DNA from: DATAOG01 sp963753685
GTDB taxonomy: Bacteria; Pseudomonadota; Alphaproteobacteria; Geminicoccales; Geminicoccaceae
NCBI GenBank assembly: GCA_963753685.1
Contig: CAVWDE010000010.1
Coordinates: 248,001-312,000, forward strand
Direction: 5' to 3'
DNA: 64,000 bases
The translations under genes were made by a program, and so were the position numbers. Under the pieces are notes generated by a model. It was not told the DNA's origin. It saw only the letters and a program-made list of their open reading frames with translations, and made no database searches. Shown here in pieces: positions 39,259 to 47,224 of this stretch (its first letter is position 1; every line of letters begins with the position of its first letter).

Positions 39259-39807
39259 GCGGGGCTCGACGTTGTCCCGGGGCGCGGCCGATGTCAACGC
39301 CGAGCGGGGGCGCGCCGGTGGCGGCGGCAAGGTGCGCTCCGCCGCAGGGGGACGCTGCAGCAACTGCTGGCCGCAGGAGAGATCCCGCAGAGGTCGCGCC
39401 GACCGGCGGGAGCGGCGTGCGGTTATTTTGATCCAACCGGCAAAAAATCGGCAGCCGCACGTTCGCTCGATCGTCCACTCTGGCACGGCACCACATTTCT
39501 CCGAAGAATCAGAATAACTCGTTAACCTTTCGTCAACCGTCCGCAGCCAGGGTGCCCAGAGTCAGCGGTCCATGCGACCGTGCGAATCCGCGCCCTCACA
39601 ACTTTGCGCGGCGGACGGAGTCCCAGGGTCGCATGGACCACGAAAACCAGGGTCTACGGTGCAATCGTTAACGTTCCCCTAACAACCGCGATGCACCGCC
39701 TCCGTCCCAACCCCGCCCTCTCTGCGAACAACACCGGGCCACCAAAGTGGTCGAGCTCGATGCGAATCGGCACGAAGGCTGCATCCCGACGCTCCGCCCG
39801 GGCATGG
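39259..39807. other. Intergenic region, 549 bp, no supported gene
   Basis: Lies between the meaB start and the polA 3' end (both minus strand), so it should carry the meaB promoter. Composition falls near 39420-39530 and 39660-39690. A nested hairpin can be drawn at 39417-39460 (outer GTGCGG / CCGCAC, inner CGGTT / AACCG). No frame has protein-like content. Confidence 0.4.
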
Positions 39808-42528
39808 TCAGTGCGCAGCATCCCAGTTCGGGCCGTGGCCGATGTCGACCACCAGCGGCACGTCCAGATGCGCGGCCTGCGCCATGACCTCGCGGATCAC
39901 CCCGGCGGTCGGCCCGATCTCGGCCTCGGGCACCTCGAACACCAGCTCGTCGTGGACCTGCAGCAGCATGCGCGCGCCGAGGTTCGAATGCGCGAGCGCC
40001 CGGTCGGCGCGGATCATCGCCCGGCGCATGATGTCGGCCGCGGAGCCCTGGATCGGAGCGTTGATCGCGGCGCGCTCGGCGTAGCCGCGCCGCGCCGGAT
40101 TGCTGCTCTTGATCTCCGGGGTGGCGCACAGCCGCCCGAACAGGGTCGTGACGTAGCCCTGCGCGCGCGCCTCCGCCTTGGCCCGCTCCATGTAGTCCTT
40201 GATGCCCGGATACTGCTCGAAATAGGCCTCGATGTAGCGCTTGGCGACCTCGAACTCGATCCCCAGCCGTTGGGCGAGGCCGAACGCGCCGATGCCGTAG
40301 ATGATGCCGTAGTTGATCATCTTGGCGTTGCGGCGCAACAGCGGGTCCATGCCGGCGACCGGCACGCCGAACATCTGCGAGGCGGTGACCGCATGGACGT
40401 CGGTATCCTTGGCGAACGCCTGCTTCAACGCCTCGATCCCGGCCATGTGGGCGAGCACGCGCAGCTCGATCTGCGAGTAGTCGGCCGACAGCAAGAGGTG
40501 ACCGTCCTCGGCGATGAAGGCGCGCCGGATCTTCCGTCCCTCCTCGGTCCGGATCGGGATGTTCTGGAGGTTCGGGTCGTTCGAGGACAGGCGGCCCGTC
40601 GAGGTCGCGGCCATCGCGTAGGAGGTGTGCACCCGGCCGTCGGGTCCGATCTCCTGGATCAGCGCGTCGGTGTAGGTGCCGGTCAGCTTCTGCAGCTGGC
40701 GCCAGTCGAGGATCGTGCGTGGCAAAGGATGCCCCTCGGCCGCGAGCGTCTCGAGCACCTGGGCGCCGGTCGTGAGCTCGCCGGTCCGGGTCTTGCGCGA
40801 GGCGGCCAGCCCCTGCTCCTTGAACAGCACCTCGCCCAGCTGCTTGGGCGAGCCGAGGTTGAACGGCCGCCCGGCGAGCTTGTAGGCCTGCTCCTCGAGC
40901 TCGGCCATCCGCCGGCCGAAGTCGGCCGACAGGCCCTTCAGGATCTGCCGGTCGACCCTGATGCCGTGCCGCTCCATGCCGGCCAGCACCGCGACCAGCG
41001 GCCGGTCAAGGGTCTCATACACGCGCGTGCGCCGCTCGGCCGCGAGCCGCTGTTTGAGCAGGTCGTGCAGGCGTAAGGCGAGGTCGGCGCATTCAGCGAC
41101 ATAGGCAGTGGCGCGTTCGACCGGCACCTGGTCGAAGCCGATCTGCCGCTTGCCGCTGCCGCAGACCGCCTCGTAGGCGAGCGCGTCGCGCTCCAGATGC
41201 ATCTTCGCGAGCTCGAGCAGGCCGTGGCCGTGGCCGGCGCCGTCGATCACGTAGGACAGCAGCATGACATCGTCACAGGGCCGGATCTCGAGGCCGTGGC
41301 GCATGAGCAGGCTCTCTGCGGATTTCAGCTCATGGCCGACCTTGAGCACGGCCGGGTCCTCGAGCAGCGGGCGCAGACGCTCGAGCGCCTCGTCCCGGGC
41401 CAGCTGCCCGGCGCTGAGGGTGCCGAACTCGTCCCGATGGCCGAACGGCAGATAGCAGGCCTCGCCCACATCCAGCGCCAGCCCGATGCCGACCAGCTCC
41501 GCTCTGGCGACGTTCGTGGACGTGGCCACGCACATAATCGCAACGATGCCCCTGGCCGCCGCCCGCTCCAGCCACGCGTCGAGCGCGCCAAGGTCATGCA
41601 GGGTCTCATATCGGACCTCGGGGCCGGCCGCCCCCTCGCGCGGCGCAGCTGCGGTGGACTGCACGGAGGCCAGCGGCTCGACCCGCTGCGCCAGCGACCG
41701 GAAGCCGTGGGCGCGGGCGAACGCGAGCAGGCGCCCATAGTCGGCCGCGCCGACCTGCAGCTCAGCCAGCGGCACCGGCAAAGGTGCGGTCTCGCACAAC
41801 GTGACCAGCGTCCGCGACAGCCGCGCCTGCTCGGCATGGGCCAGCAGGTTCTCGCGCCGCTTCGGCTGCTTGATGCTCCCGGCGTTGGCCAGCAGCTCGT
41901 CCAGGCTGTGGAACTCCTGGAGCAGCTGGGCCGCGGTCTTGACCCCGATCCCCGGCACCCCCGGCACGTTGTCGGAGGTGTCGCCCGCCAGCGCCAGCAC
42001 GTCCCGCAGCAGCTCCGGCCCGACCCCAAACTTGGCAATGACCTCGTCGCGGTCGATCGCCTTCTGCTTCATCGGGTCGTACATCTGGACGCCGCGGCCG
42101 ATCAGCTGCATCAGGTCCTTGTCGGACGAGACGACGATCACCTCCTGGCCCTGCTCCTGCGCCTGCTTCGCATAGGTCGCGATCAGGTCGTCGGCCTCGT
42201 AGTCGTCCGCCTCGATCACCGGCAGACCGAAAGCCTTGGCCGCCTCGCGCACCATCGGGAACTGCGGCACCAGCTCCGGCGGCGGCTCCAGCCGGTTCGC
42301 CTTGTAGCCGTCATAGATCTGGTTCCTGAAGCTCGCGCGCCCCTTGTCGAACACCACCACCAGCTGATCGCCCGCCATGTCCTGGACCAGCCGGAACAGC
42401 ATGTTGCAAAACCCGAACACGGCGCCGACCGGCACCCCCTTGGGATCGGTCAACGGCGGCAGCGCGAAGAACGCGCGGAACACGTACCCCGACCCGTCGA
42501 TCAGGACCAGGCGCTTGGTCTCGGACAT
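39808..42528 (-). CDS. polA: DNA polymerase I, proofreading site lost, Tyr at O-helix selectivity position
   Basis: Predicted 906-aa family A polymerase for Okazaki-fragment processing and repair. The 5'-nuclease domain (1-290) keeps its acidic residues (DYEADD, SSDKDLMQL, GDTSDNVPG). The polymerase domain is intact: motif A SADYSQIELR (681-690), motif B RRNAKMINYGIIYG (732-745) and motif C VHDELVFE (858-865). The 3'-5' exonuclease domain (about 300-500) has lost the four metal ligands: M332 and V334 replace Asp/Glu, A404 replaces Asp, and C480 replaces Asp. Y740 stands where E. coli has Phe762. ATG 42528 gives the normal MSETKRLVLIDG opening; the frame upstream is spurious. Confidence 0.96.
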   Translation of the reverse strand: MSETKRLVLIDGSGYVFRAFFALPPLTDPKGVPVGAVFGFCNMLFRLVQDMAGDQLVVVFDKGRASFRNQIYDGYKANRLEPPPELVPQFPMVREAAKAFGLPVIEADDYEADDLIATYAKQAQEQGQEVIVVSSDKDLMQLIGRGVQMYDPMKQKAIDRDEVIAKFGVGPELLRDVLALAGDTSDNVPGVPGIGVKTAAQLLQEFHSLDELLANAGSIKQPKRRENLLAHAEQARLSRTLVTLCETAPLPVPLAELQVGAADYGRLLAFARAHGFRSLAQRVEPLASVQSTAAAPREGAAGPEVRYETLHDLGALDAWLERAAARGIVAIMCVATSTNVARAELVGIGLALDVGEACYLPFGHRDEFGTLSAGQLARDEALERLRPLLEDPAVLKVGHELKSAESLLMRHGLEIRPCDDVMLLSYVIDGAGHGHGLLELAKMHLERDALAYEAVCGSGKRQIGFDQVPVERATAYVAECADLALRLHDLLKQRLAAERRTRVYETLDRPLVAVLAGMERHGIRVDRQILKGLSADFGRRMAELEEQAYKLAGRPFNLGSPKQLGEVLFKEQGLAASRKTRTGELTTGAQVLETLAAEGHPLPRTILDWRQLQKLTGTYTDALIQEIGPDGRVHTSYAMAATSTGRLSSNDPNLQNIPIRTEEGRKIRRAFIAEDGHLLLSADYSQIELRVLAHMAGIEALKQAFAKDTDVHAVTASQMFGVPVAGMDPLLRRNAKMINYGIIYGIGAFGLAQRLGIEFEVAKRYIEAYFEQYPGIKDYMERAKAEARAQGYVTTLFGRLCATPEIKSSNPARRGYAERAAINAPIQGSAADIMRRAMIRADRALAHSNLGARMLLQVHDELVFEVPEAEIGPTAGVIREVMAQAAHLDVPLVVDIGHGPNWDAAH

Positions 42529-43193
42529 CGGCCTGCCTCTCTCACCCAACGCCACCATAGGCGACCCACCCCCGCGAGACCAGCCATCCGCAGCCGCTTG
42601 CCGATCCTGACGCCTTGCCTCCCTCCCGCTCCCGGCCTTCCGGGAAAGGTTGGGTGAGAGCGCCAGCGTCCAATTCTGGCGTGCCCAGTGGCGCAAACTA
42701 TCCCGAAGAGTGAAGCAGGTCACAAGTCAGATGAACCGGATCGGGCAGATTGTTAGCTGGCTGATGGAAGTCGATAGAGCAAAAACTTCTCTTTGATCAC
42801 CTTCAGAAGGAATGATTCAAACATCGTAACTCTCAGGCTGCACCGCTCGCCGGACACGCCAGCGCGGCCCGCGGTGCTGACCATCCCGCCGGTGCTACTG
42901 CTCTCCATCTTCGTCCGGCGCGCCACATCGAGGGCAGCGACGCCGGCTACCTTAGGGATTGATTAACCTGACCGGTGCATGAGACGGACGGTTATCCCGA
43001 AGGCCGTGCAGGAATGCCACAGTGCGCAGGCTTTGTCCCGTGCCGGTTGATGAATGGTGGAGTTCGAAGCACCAGCTTGTTAGTCTGTATGGCGGAAATC
43101 CGAGGCGGCGGGGGTCCGAGAACTGTGTGAGCGCCGATCCTGCCAACTGTCTCGCAGCCGCCACAGCAGGTGTGGAATCGAGGTCACTAAGCC
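42529..43193. promoter_or_regulatory. Divergent intergenic region upstream of polA and the discoidin-domain gene
   Basis: The 665-bp gap separates two divergent genes and should hold both promoters. Base composition is clearly lower at 42730-42840. Short open frames at 42952-43164 and 43022-43204 have no recognisable features and antisense-like composition. No repeat or RNA gene was recognised. Confidence 0.4.
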
Positions 43194-46100
43194 ATGCTGG
43201 ATGAGCCGTCTCGTCGTCCTTGCCACCCGCGCCCGATCAGAGCCGCGGCGTCTTGGGGGCTCCGTCTCCTGATCGCGCTCGCGGCCCTGGCGCCGCCGGC
43301 CCGGGCCGCGCTGCTCGACGACTTCGAGGATCTCAGCGGCTGGTCGTCCAGCGCATCGGACGGCGTCAGCGTCGAGCTCGCGCAGGACAACGGCTTTCGC
43401 GGCATGGCGATGCGCCTCGACTTCGATTTCAAGGGCAATGCCGGCTATGTGATCGCCCGCAAGAAGATCGCGCTGCCCTTGCCCGATGACTATGCCTTCT
43501 CGTTCTACATCCGGGGCGACGCGCCCGAGAACAATCTCGAGCTCAAGCTCATCGATGCTTCCGGTCAGAACGTGTGGTGGTCGTCGCAGCGCCATTTCGA
43601 ATTCTCCTCCCAATGGCGCAAGATCACGATCAAGAAGCGCCACATCGAGTTCGCCTGGGGGCCCGACCAGAGCGAGCTGAAAGAGGTGGCGACCATCGAA
43701 ATCGCGATCGCCGCCGGGCGCGGCGGTGCGGGCTCGGTCTGGATCGACCAGCTCAGCTTCGCCGAGCGCGACCTCGGACCCTACGACCTGACCCCGGATC
43801 TCAGGGCCTCGACCAGCGCCGACGGCAGCCGGACCGAAGCCGTCCTCGACGGCGACCCGGCCACCTCCTGGCACAGCGGCACGGTCGCCGACGAGCAGTG
43901 GCTGCAGATCGATTTCAAGAAGCTGCGCGAATATGGCGGTCTGGTGATCGACTGGGACGATCAGGACTTCGCCAGGACCTACGACATCCAGATCTCCGAC
44001 AACGAGCAGGACTGGCAGAACGCCTTTCACGTCGAGGCCGGCAATGGCGGCCGCGACTACATCTATCTGCCCGAGACCGAGTCCCGCTATCTGCGCCTCG
44101 ATCTCAAGCGCAGCAGCCGAGCGAGCGGCTATGGGATCAAGAACATCGACGTCAAGCCGTATCAGTTCGGGGCGTCGCCCAACCATTTCTTCGGCGCGAT
44201 CGCCAAGGACTCGGCGCCTGGCACCTATCCCCGATACTACTCCGATGAGCAGAGCTACTGGACCGTGCTCGGCGTCAAGGGCGACCACCAAAGAGCTCTG
44301 ATCGACGAGGCGGGCATGGTCGAAGCCGGCGAGGGCTGGGGCGCGATCGAACCGTTCCTCTATCTGAACAAGCAGCTGGTCACCTGGAACGAGGCTCAGC
44401 CGACCCAGGAGCTCGCGGACGGCTATCTGCCGATGCCGAGCGTGACCTGGACGCCCAAGGGAATCCAGGCCGGCGTCAAAATGAAGGTCTCGGCCTTCGC
44501 GGCCGGCCAGCCGGGCAGCTCGTCGGTCTGGCTGCGCTATCGGATCAGCAACAACTCGCCCGAGCCGCTCAAGGGCCGCCTGTTCCTGGCGTTGCGCCCG
44601 TTCCGGGTCAACCCGCCCTGGCAGGAGCTGGGGATGGGCGGCGGCGCGATCAGCATCAAGGAGCTCGCCTATGCCGACCGGACGGTGGTCATGGACCAGG
44701 ACAAGCGGGTGATCGCGCTCAGCCGCCCCGAAGGTTTCGGCGCCGCCCGCTTCGAGGACGGCAGCATCACCGACTACCTCAGTTCAGGTACGCTCCCCGC
44801 GCAGAGCAGCGTGTTCGACAAGTTCGGCTACGCCTCCGGTGCCCTCGAGTTCGACCTCGATCTCGCGGCCGGGCAGCAGCGCGACGTCTTCCTGGTCGTG
44901 CCGCTGTACAAGGAGAGTCAGCCGGCACCCGCGGAGGCGACCGACGAGGACGCCGCCCGCTTGTGGACCGAGGCGTTCGATGCGACCGCCAAGGACTGGC
45001 ACCGCACGCTCGACCGGGTGGCGATCGAGATCCCGGGCGACCGCAAGATCGTCGAGGCGCTCAAGACCACGCTCGCCTACATCCTGATCAACGCCGACGG
45101 TCCGGCACTGCAGCCGGGACCGCGGGCCTACAAACGCAGCTGGATCCGCGACGGCGCGCTGATCTCGGCGGCGCTTCTGCGCATGGCCCATCCCGAGGAG
45201 GTGCGCAGGTTCATCGAATGGTACGCGCCCTACCAGTTCAAGGACGGCGCCATCCCGTGCTGCGTGGATGCGCGCGGCGCCGATCGGGCGGTCGAGCACG
45301 ACAGCCACGGCGAATGGCTCTACCTGCTCGACGAATACTACCGCTTCTCACGCGATGTCGGCCTGCTGAGCGAAATGTGGCCGAGCATCGTCGGCGCGGT
45401 CGACTATATCGATCGTCTGCGGCTGGAACGCCGGACCGCGGAGTACCAGCAACCCGGCAAGCTGATGTACTACGGCCTGGTGCCGAAATCGATCAGCCAC
45501 GAGGGCTACATCCAAAACCCGGTGCACTCGTATTGGGACGGCCTGTTCGTGCTGCTCGGGCTCAAGGATGCGACCCAGGCGGCCATCGCCCTGGGCGAGG
45601 ACGCGCACGCCGCCGCCTTCGCCCGCATCCGGGACGAGTTCCGCGCCGATCTCTACGCGTCGATCGCCCTCAGCATGCAGCGGCATGGCATCGCCTACAT
45701 CCCGGGTGCGGCCGAGCTCGGGGATTTCGACTTCACCTCGACCGCGATCGCCGCGGATCCGGTCGGCGAGCTCCGCAACCTGCCGGAGCCGGCGTTCCGG
45801 GCGACGTTCGAGCAGTACTATCGCTACTTCACCGCCCGCAAGAACGACCGGACCAACGATCCCCAGTTCGAGCGCTACACGCCCTACGAGTTCCGGATCG
45901 TCGGGCCGATGATCCGGATGGGTCTGAAGGAGCAGGCGCACGAGGTCCTCAGATACCTGCTCGAGGGGCTGCGGCCGGCCGGCTGGAATGCCTGGGCCGA
46001 GGTGGTCTGGCGCGACCCGAGGGCGCCGAGGTTCATCGGCGACCTGCCGCACAGCTGGGTGGGCGCCGAGTTCATCCGCTCGGTCCGGACCATGTTCGCC

Positions 46101-46517
46101 TACGAGCGTGAGGGCGACGAGGCTCTGGTCGTGGGCGCCGGGCTGTTGCCGGACTGGGTGCTGAATGATGCCGGCGTCAGTGTCCGCCGTCTGCCGACCT
46201 ACTATGGCACGCTCAACTATTCGGTCCGGCCCCACGCCGATCACGAACTGGTGGTGGCGATGAGCGGGGACATCGCTCTGCCGCCCGGTGGAATCGTGCT
46301 GCCCTCGCCGCTCGAACAACCCTTGGCCGGGGTCACGATCAATGGCCGCGAGAGCACGAGCTTCACCGAGCGCGAGGCGACGGTCGACGAATTCCCGGCG
46401 ACCGTGGTGCTCCGCTACGCCGCGCCGCTGGTCTCAGCCGGCGAGCGCGCTCTGAAGGACACCGCACGCGAACCGGACGACGAGCCATCGACCAAGCCGA
46501 AGGACCAGCACAGCTAA
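43194..46517 (+). CDS. Secreted discoidin-domain protein with (alpha/alpha)6 six-hairpin glycosidase domain
   Basis: Predicted 1107-aa exported protein. Signal peptide at residues about 18-38 (ending PPARAAL) after a basic leader. Then a carbohydrate-binding-like beta domain (about 40-195: LLDDFEDLSGW ... VWIDQLSF), an F5/8-type C discoidin domain (about 200-325), a beta-sandwich (about 330-590) and an (alpha/alpha)6 barrel (about 610-960) with KRSWIRDGALIS and HDSHGEWLYLLDEYY, which include likely acidic catalytic residues. The tail is charged. Neighbours suggest beta-glucan metabolism. The precise glycoside hydrolase family is not known to me, and the start codon has a weak ribosome site. 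Confidence 0.82.
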   Translation: MLDEPSRRPCHPRPIRAAASWGLRLLIALAALAPPARAALLDDFEDLSGWSSSASDGVSVELAQDNGFRGMAMRLDFDFKGNAGYVIARKKIALPLPDDYAFSFYIRGDAPENNLELKLIDASGQNVWWSSQRHFEFSSQWRKITIKKRHIEFAWGPDQSELKEVATIEIAIAAGRGGAGSVWIDQLSFAERDLGPYDLTPDLRASTSADGSRTEAVLDGDPATSWHSGTVADEQWLQIDFKKLREYGGLVIDWDDQDFARTYDIQISDNEQDWQNAFHVEAGNGGRDYIYLPETESRYLRLDLKRSSRASGYGIKNIDVKPYQFGASPNHFFGAIAKDSAPGTYPRYYSDEQSYWTVLGVKGDHQRALIDEAGMVEAGEGWGAIEPFLYLNKQLVTWNEAQPTQELADGYLPMPSVTWTPKGIQAGVKMKVSAFAAGQPGSSSVWLRYRISNNSPEPLKGRLFLALRPFRVNPPWQELGMGGGAISIKELAYADRTVVMDQDKRVIALSRPEGFGAARFEDGSITDYLSSGTLPAQSSVFDKFGYASGALEFDLDLAAGQQRDVFLVVPLYKESQPAPAEATDEDAARLWTEAFDATAKDWHRTLDRVAIEIPGDRKIVEALKTTLAYILINADGPALQPGPRAYKRSWIRDGALISAALLRMAHPEEVRRFIEWYAPYQFKDGAIPCCVDARGADRAVEHDSHGEWLYLLDEYYRFSRDVGLLSEMWPSIVGAVDYIDRLRLERRTAEYQQPGKLMYYGLVPKSISHEGYIQNPVHSYWDGLFVLLGLKDATQAAIALGEDAHAAAFARIRDEFRADLYASIALSMQRHGIAYIPGAAELGDFDFTSTAIAADPVGELRNLPEPAFRATFEQYYRYFTARKNDRTNDPQFERYTPYEFRIVGPMIRMGLKEQAHEVLRYLLEGLRPAGWNAWAEVVWRDPRAPRFIGDLPHSWVGAEFIRSVRTMFAYEREGDEALVVGAGLLPDWVLNDAGVSVRRLPTYYGTLNYSVRPHADHELVVAMSGDIALPPGGIVLPSPLEQPLAGVTINGRESTSFTEREATVDEFPATVVLRYAAPLVSAGERALKDTAREPDDEPSTKPKDQHS

Positions 46518-46532
46518 CTGGCCGGCCACCGC

Positions 46533-47019
46533 ATGACGAGCCCCGCCGACCCGGACCGCGCGATCCGCGACCTGGACCGAACGCATGTGCCCGATCGGCG
46601 GCCGCATGTGCAGCGGCTCGGCGACCGTCGCCACCCGGTCCTGATCAGCAATCCCGGCAGCGGTCACTCTGAATGCGACGATACCGCGCTCGCCCGGTCG
46701 CGGGCCGATCCGGTCGAGGACGGCGGCGGCTTCTTCATCTAGCTGCGCGATCTGGACACCGCCCGTGCCGGTCGATCGGCTACCAGCCGACCGGCAACAG
46801 CCCCAGCGCTACCGGGTGCGGACTGCGCCCGAAGGAGCCTCGATCCTGCGCCGGGAGAGAACCTCGAGGCGACGCTCGCGGTCGCGTCCGATGATCTGCT
46901 CGAGCTCCGCAGCTGCAGCCTCGAGAACCGGTCACCGGGGCCACCGCGCACCGACGCTCACCAGCTACCTCGAGCCGGTGCTGCAGGCGAGCGCTGCCGA
47001 TGCCGCGCATCCGGCCTGA
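46533..47019 (+). pseudogene. Relic of a GH94 / cyclic beta-1,2-glucan synthase-type gene
   Basis: A fragment of about 160 codons with at least four frame changes and an in-frame TAG at 46740. Pieces in order match the GH94-associated beta-sandwich of cyclic glucan synthases: THVPDRRPHVQRL and SNPGSGHSE in one frame, LRDLDTAR after the stop, GYQPTG in a second frame, QRYRVRTAPEGAS in a third, NLEATLAVASDD, then LTSYLEPVLQ and SAADAAHPA before TGA at 47017. In the living family the order is the same. Both ends are missing. Its place beside a GH144-like gene and the six-hairpin gene fits a decayed beta-1,2-glucan locus. Confidence 0.8.
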
Positions 47020-47224
47020 GGATCATGCCCGCCCCACAAACGCCCGACCGGCGCCCACCCCCGGCCCCGCCCACGGGGGAGGGAAGCCGTGGCCGGCCGA
47101 CAGCTTGTCGCCCTATCGGAGACGGTCCGGGCCGCGTCGACCTCGGTGGTCGACGCTGGATCCGAGGATCGGCGTGGGTGGGCCGCGGCCAAGACGAGAC
47201 GGTCAGATCTTCCTGCCCTTGATC

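Noticed and set aside
39580..41076. Long plus-strand open frame (498 codons) opposite polA
   Set aside because: It mirrors the codon bias of polA on the other strand; composition is rich in Arg/Asp/His/Val with no domain pattern.
42952..43204. Two short open frames before the discoidin-domain gene
   Set aside because: Overlapping, opposite strands, no ribosome sites or motifs; best read as non-coding.
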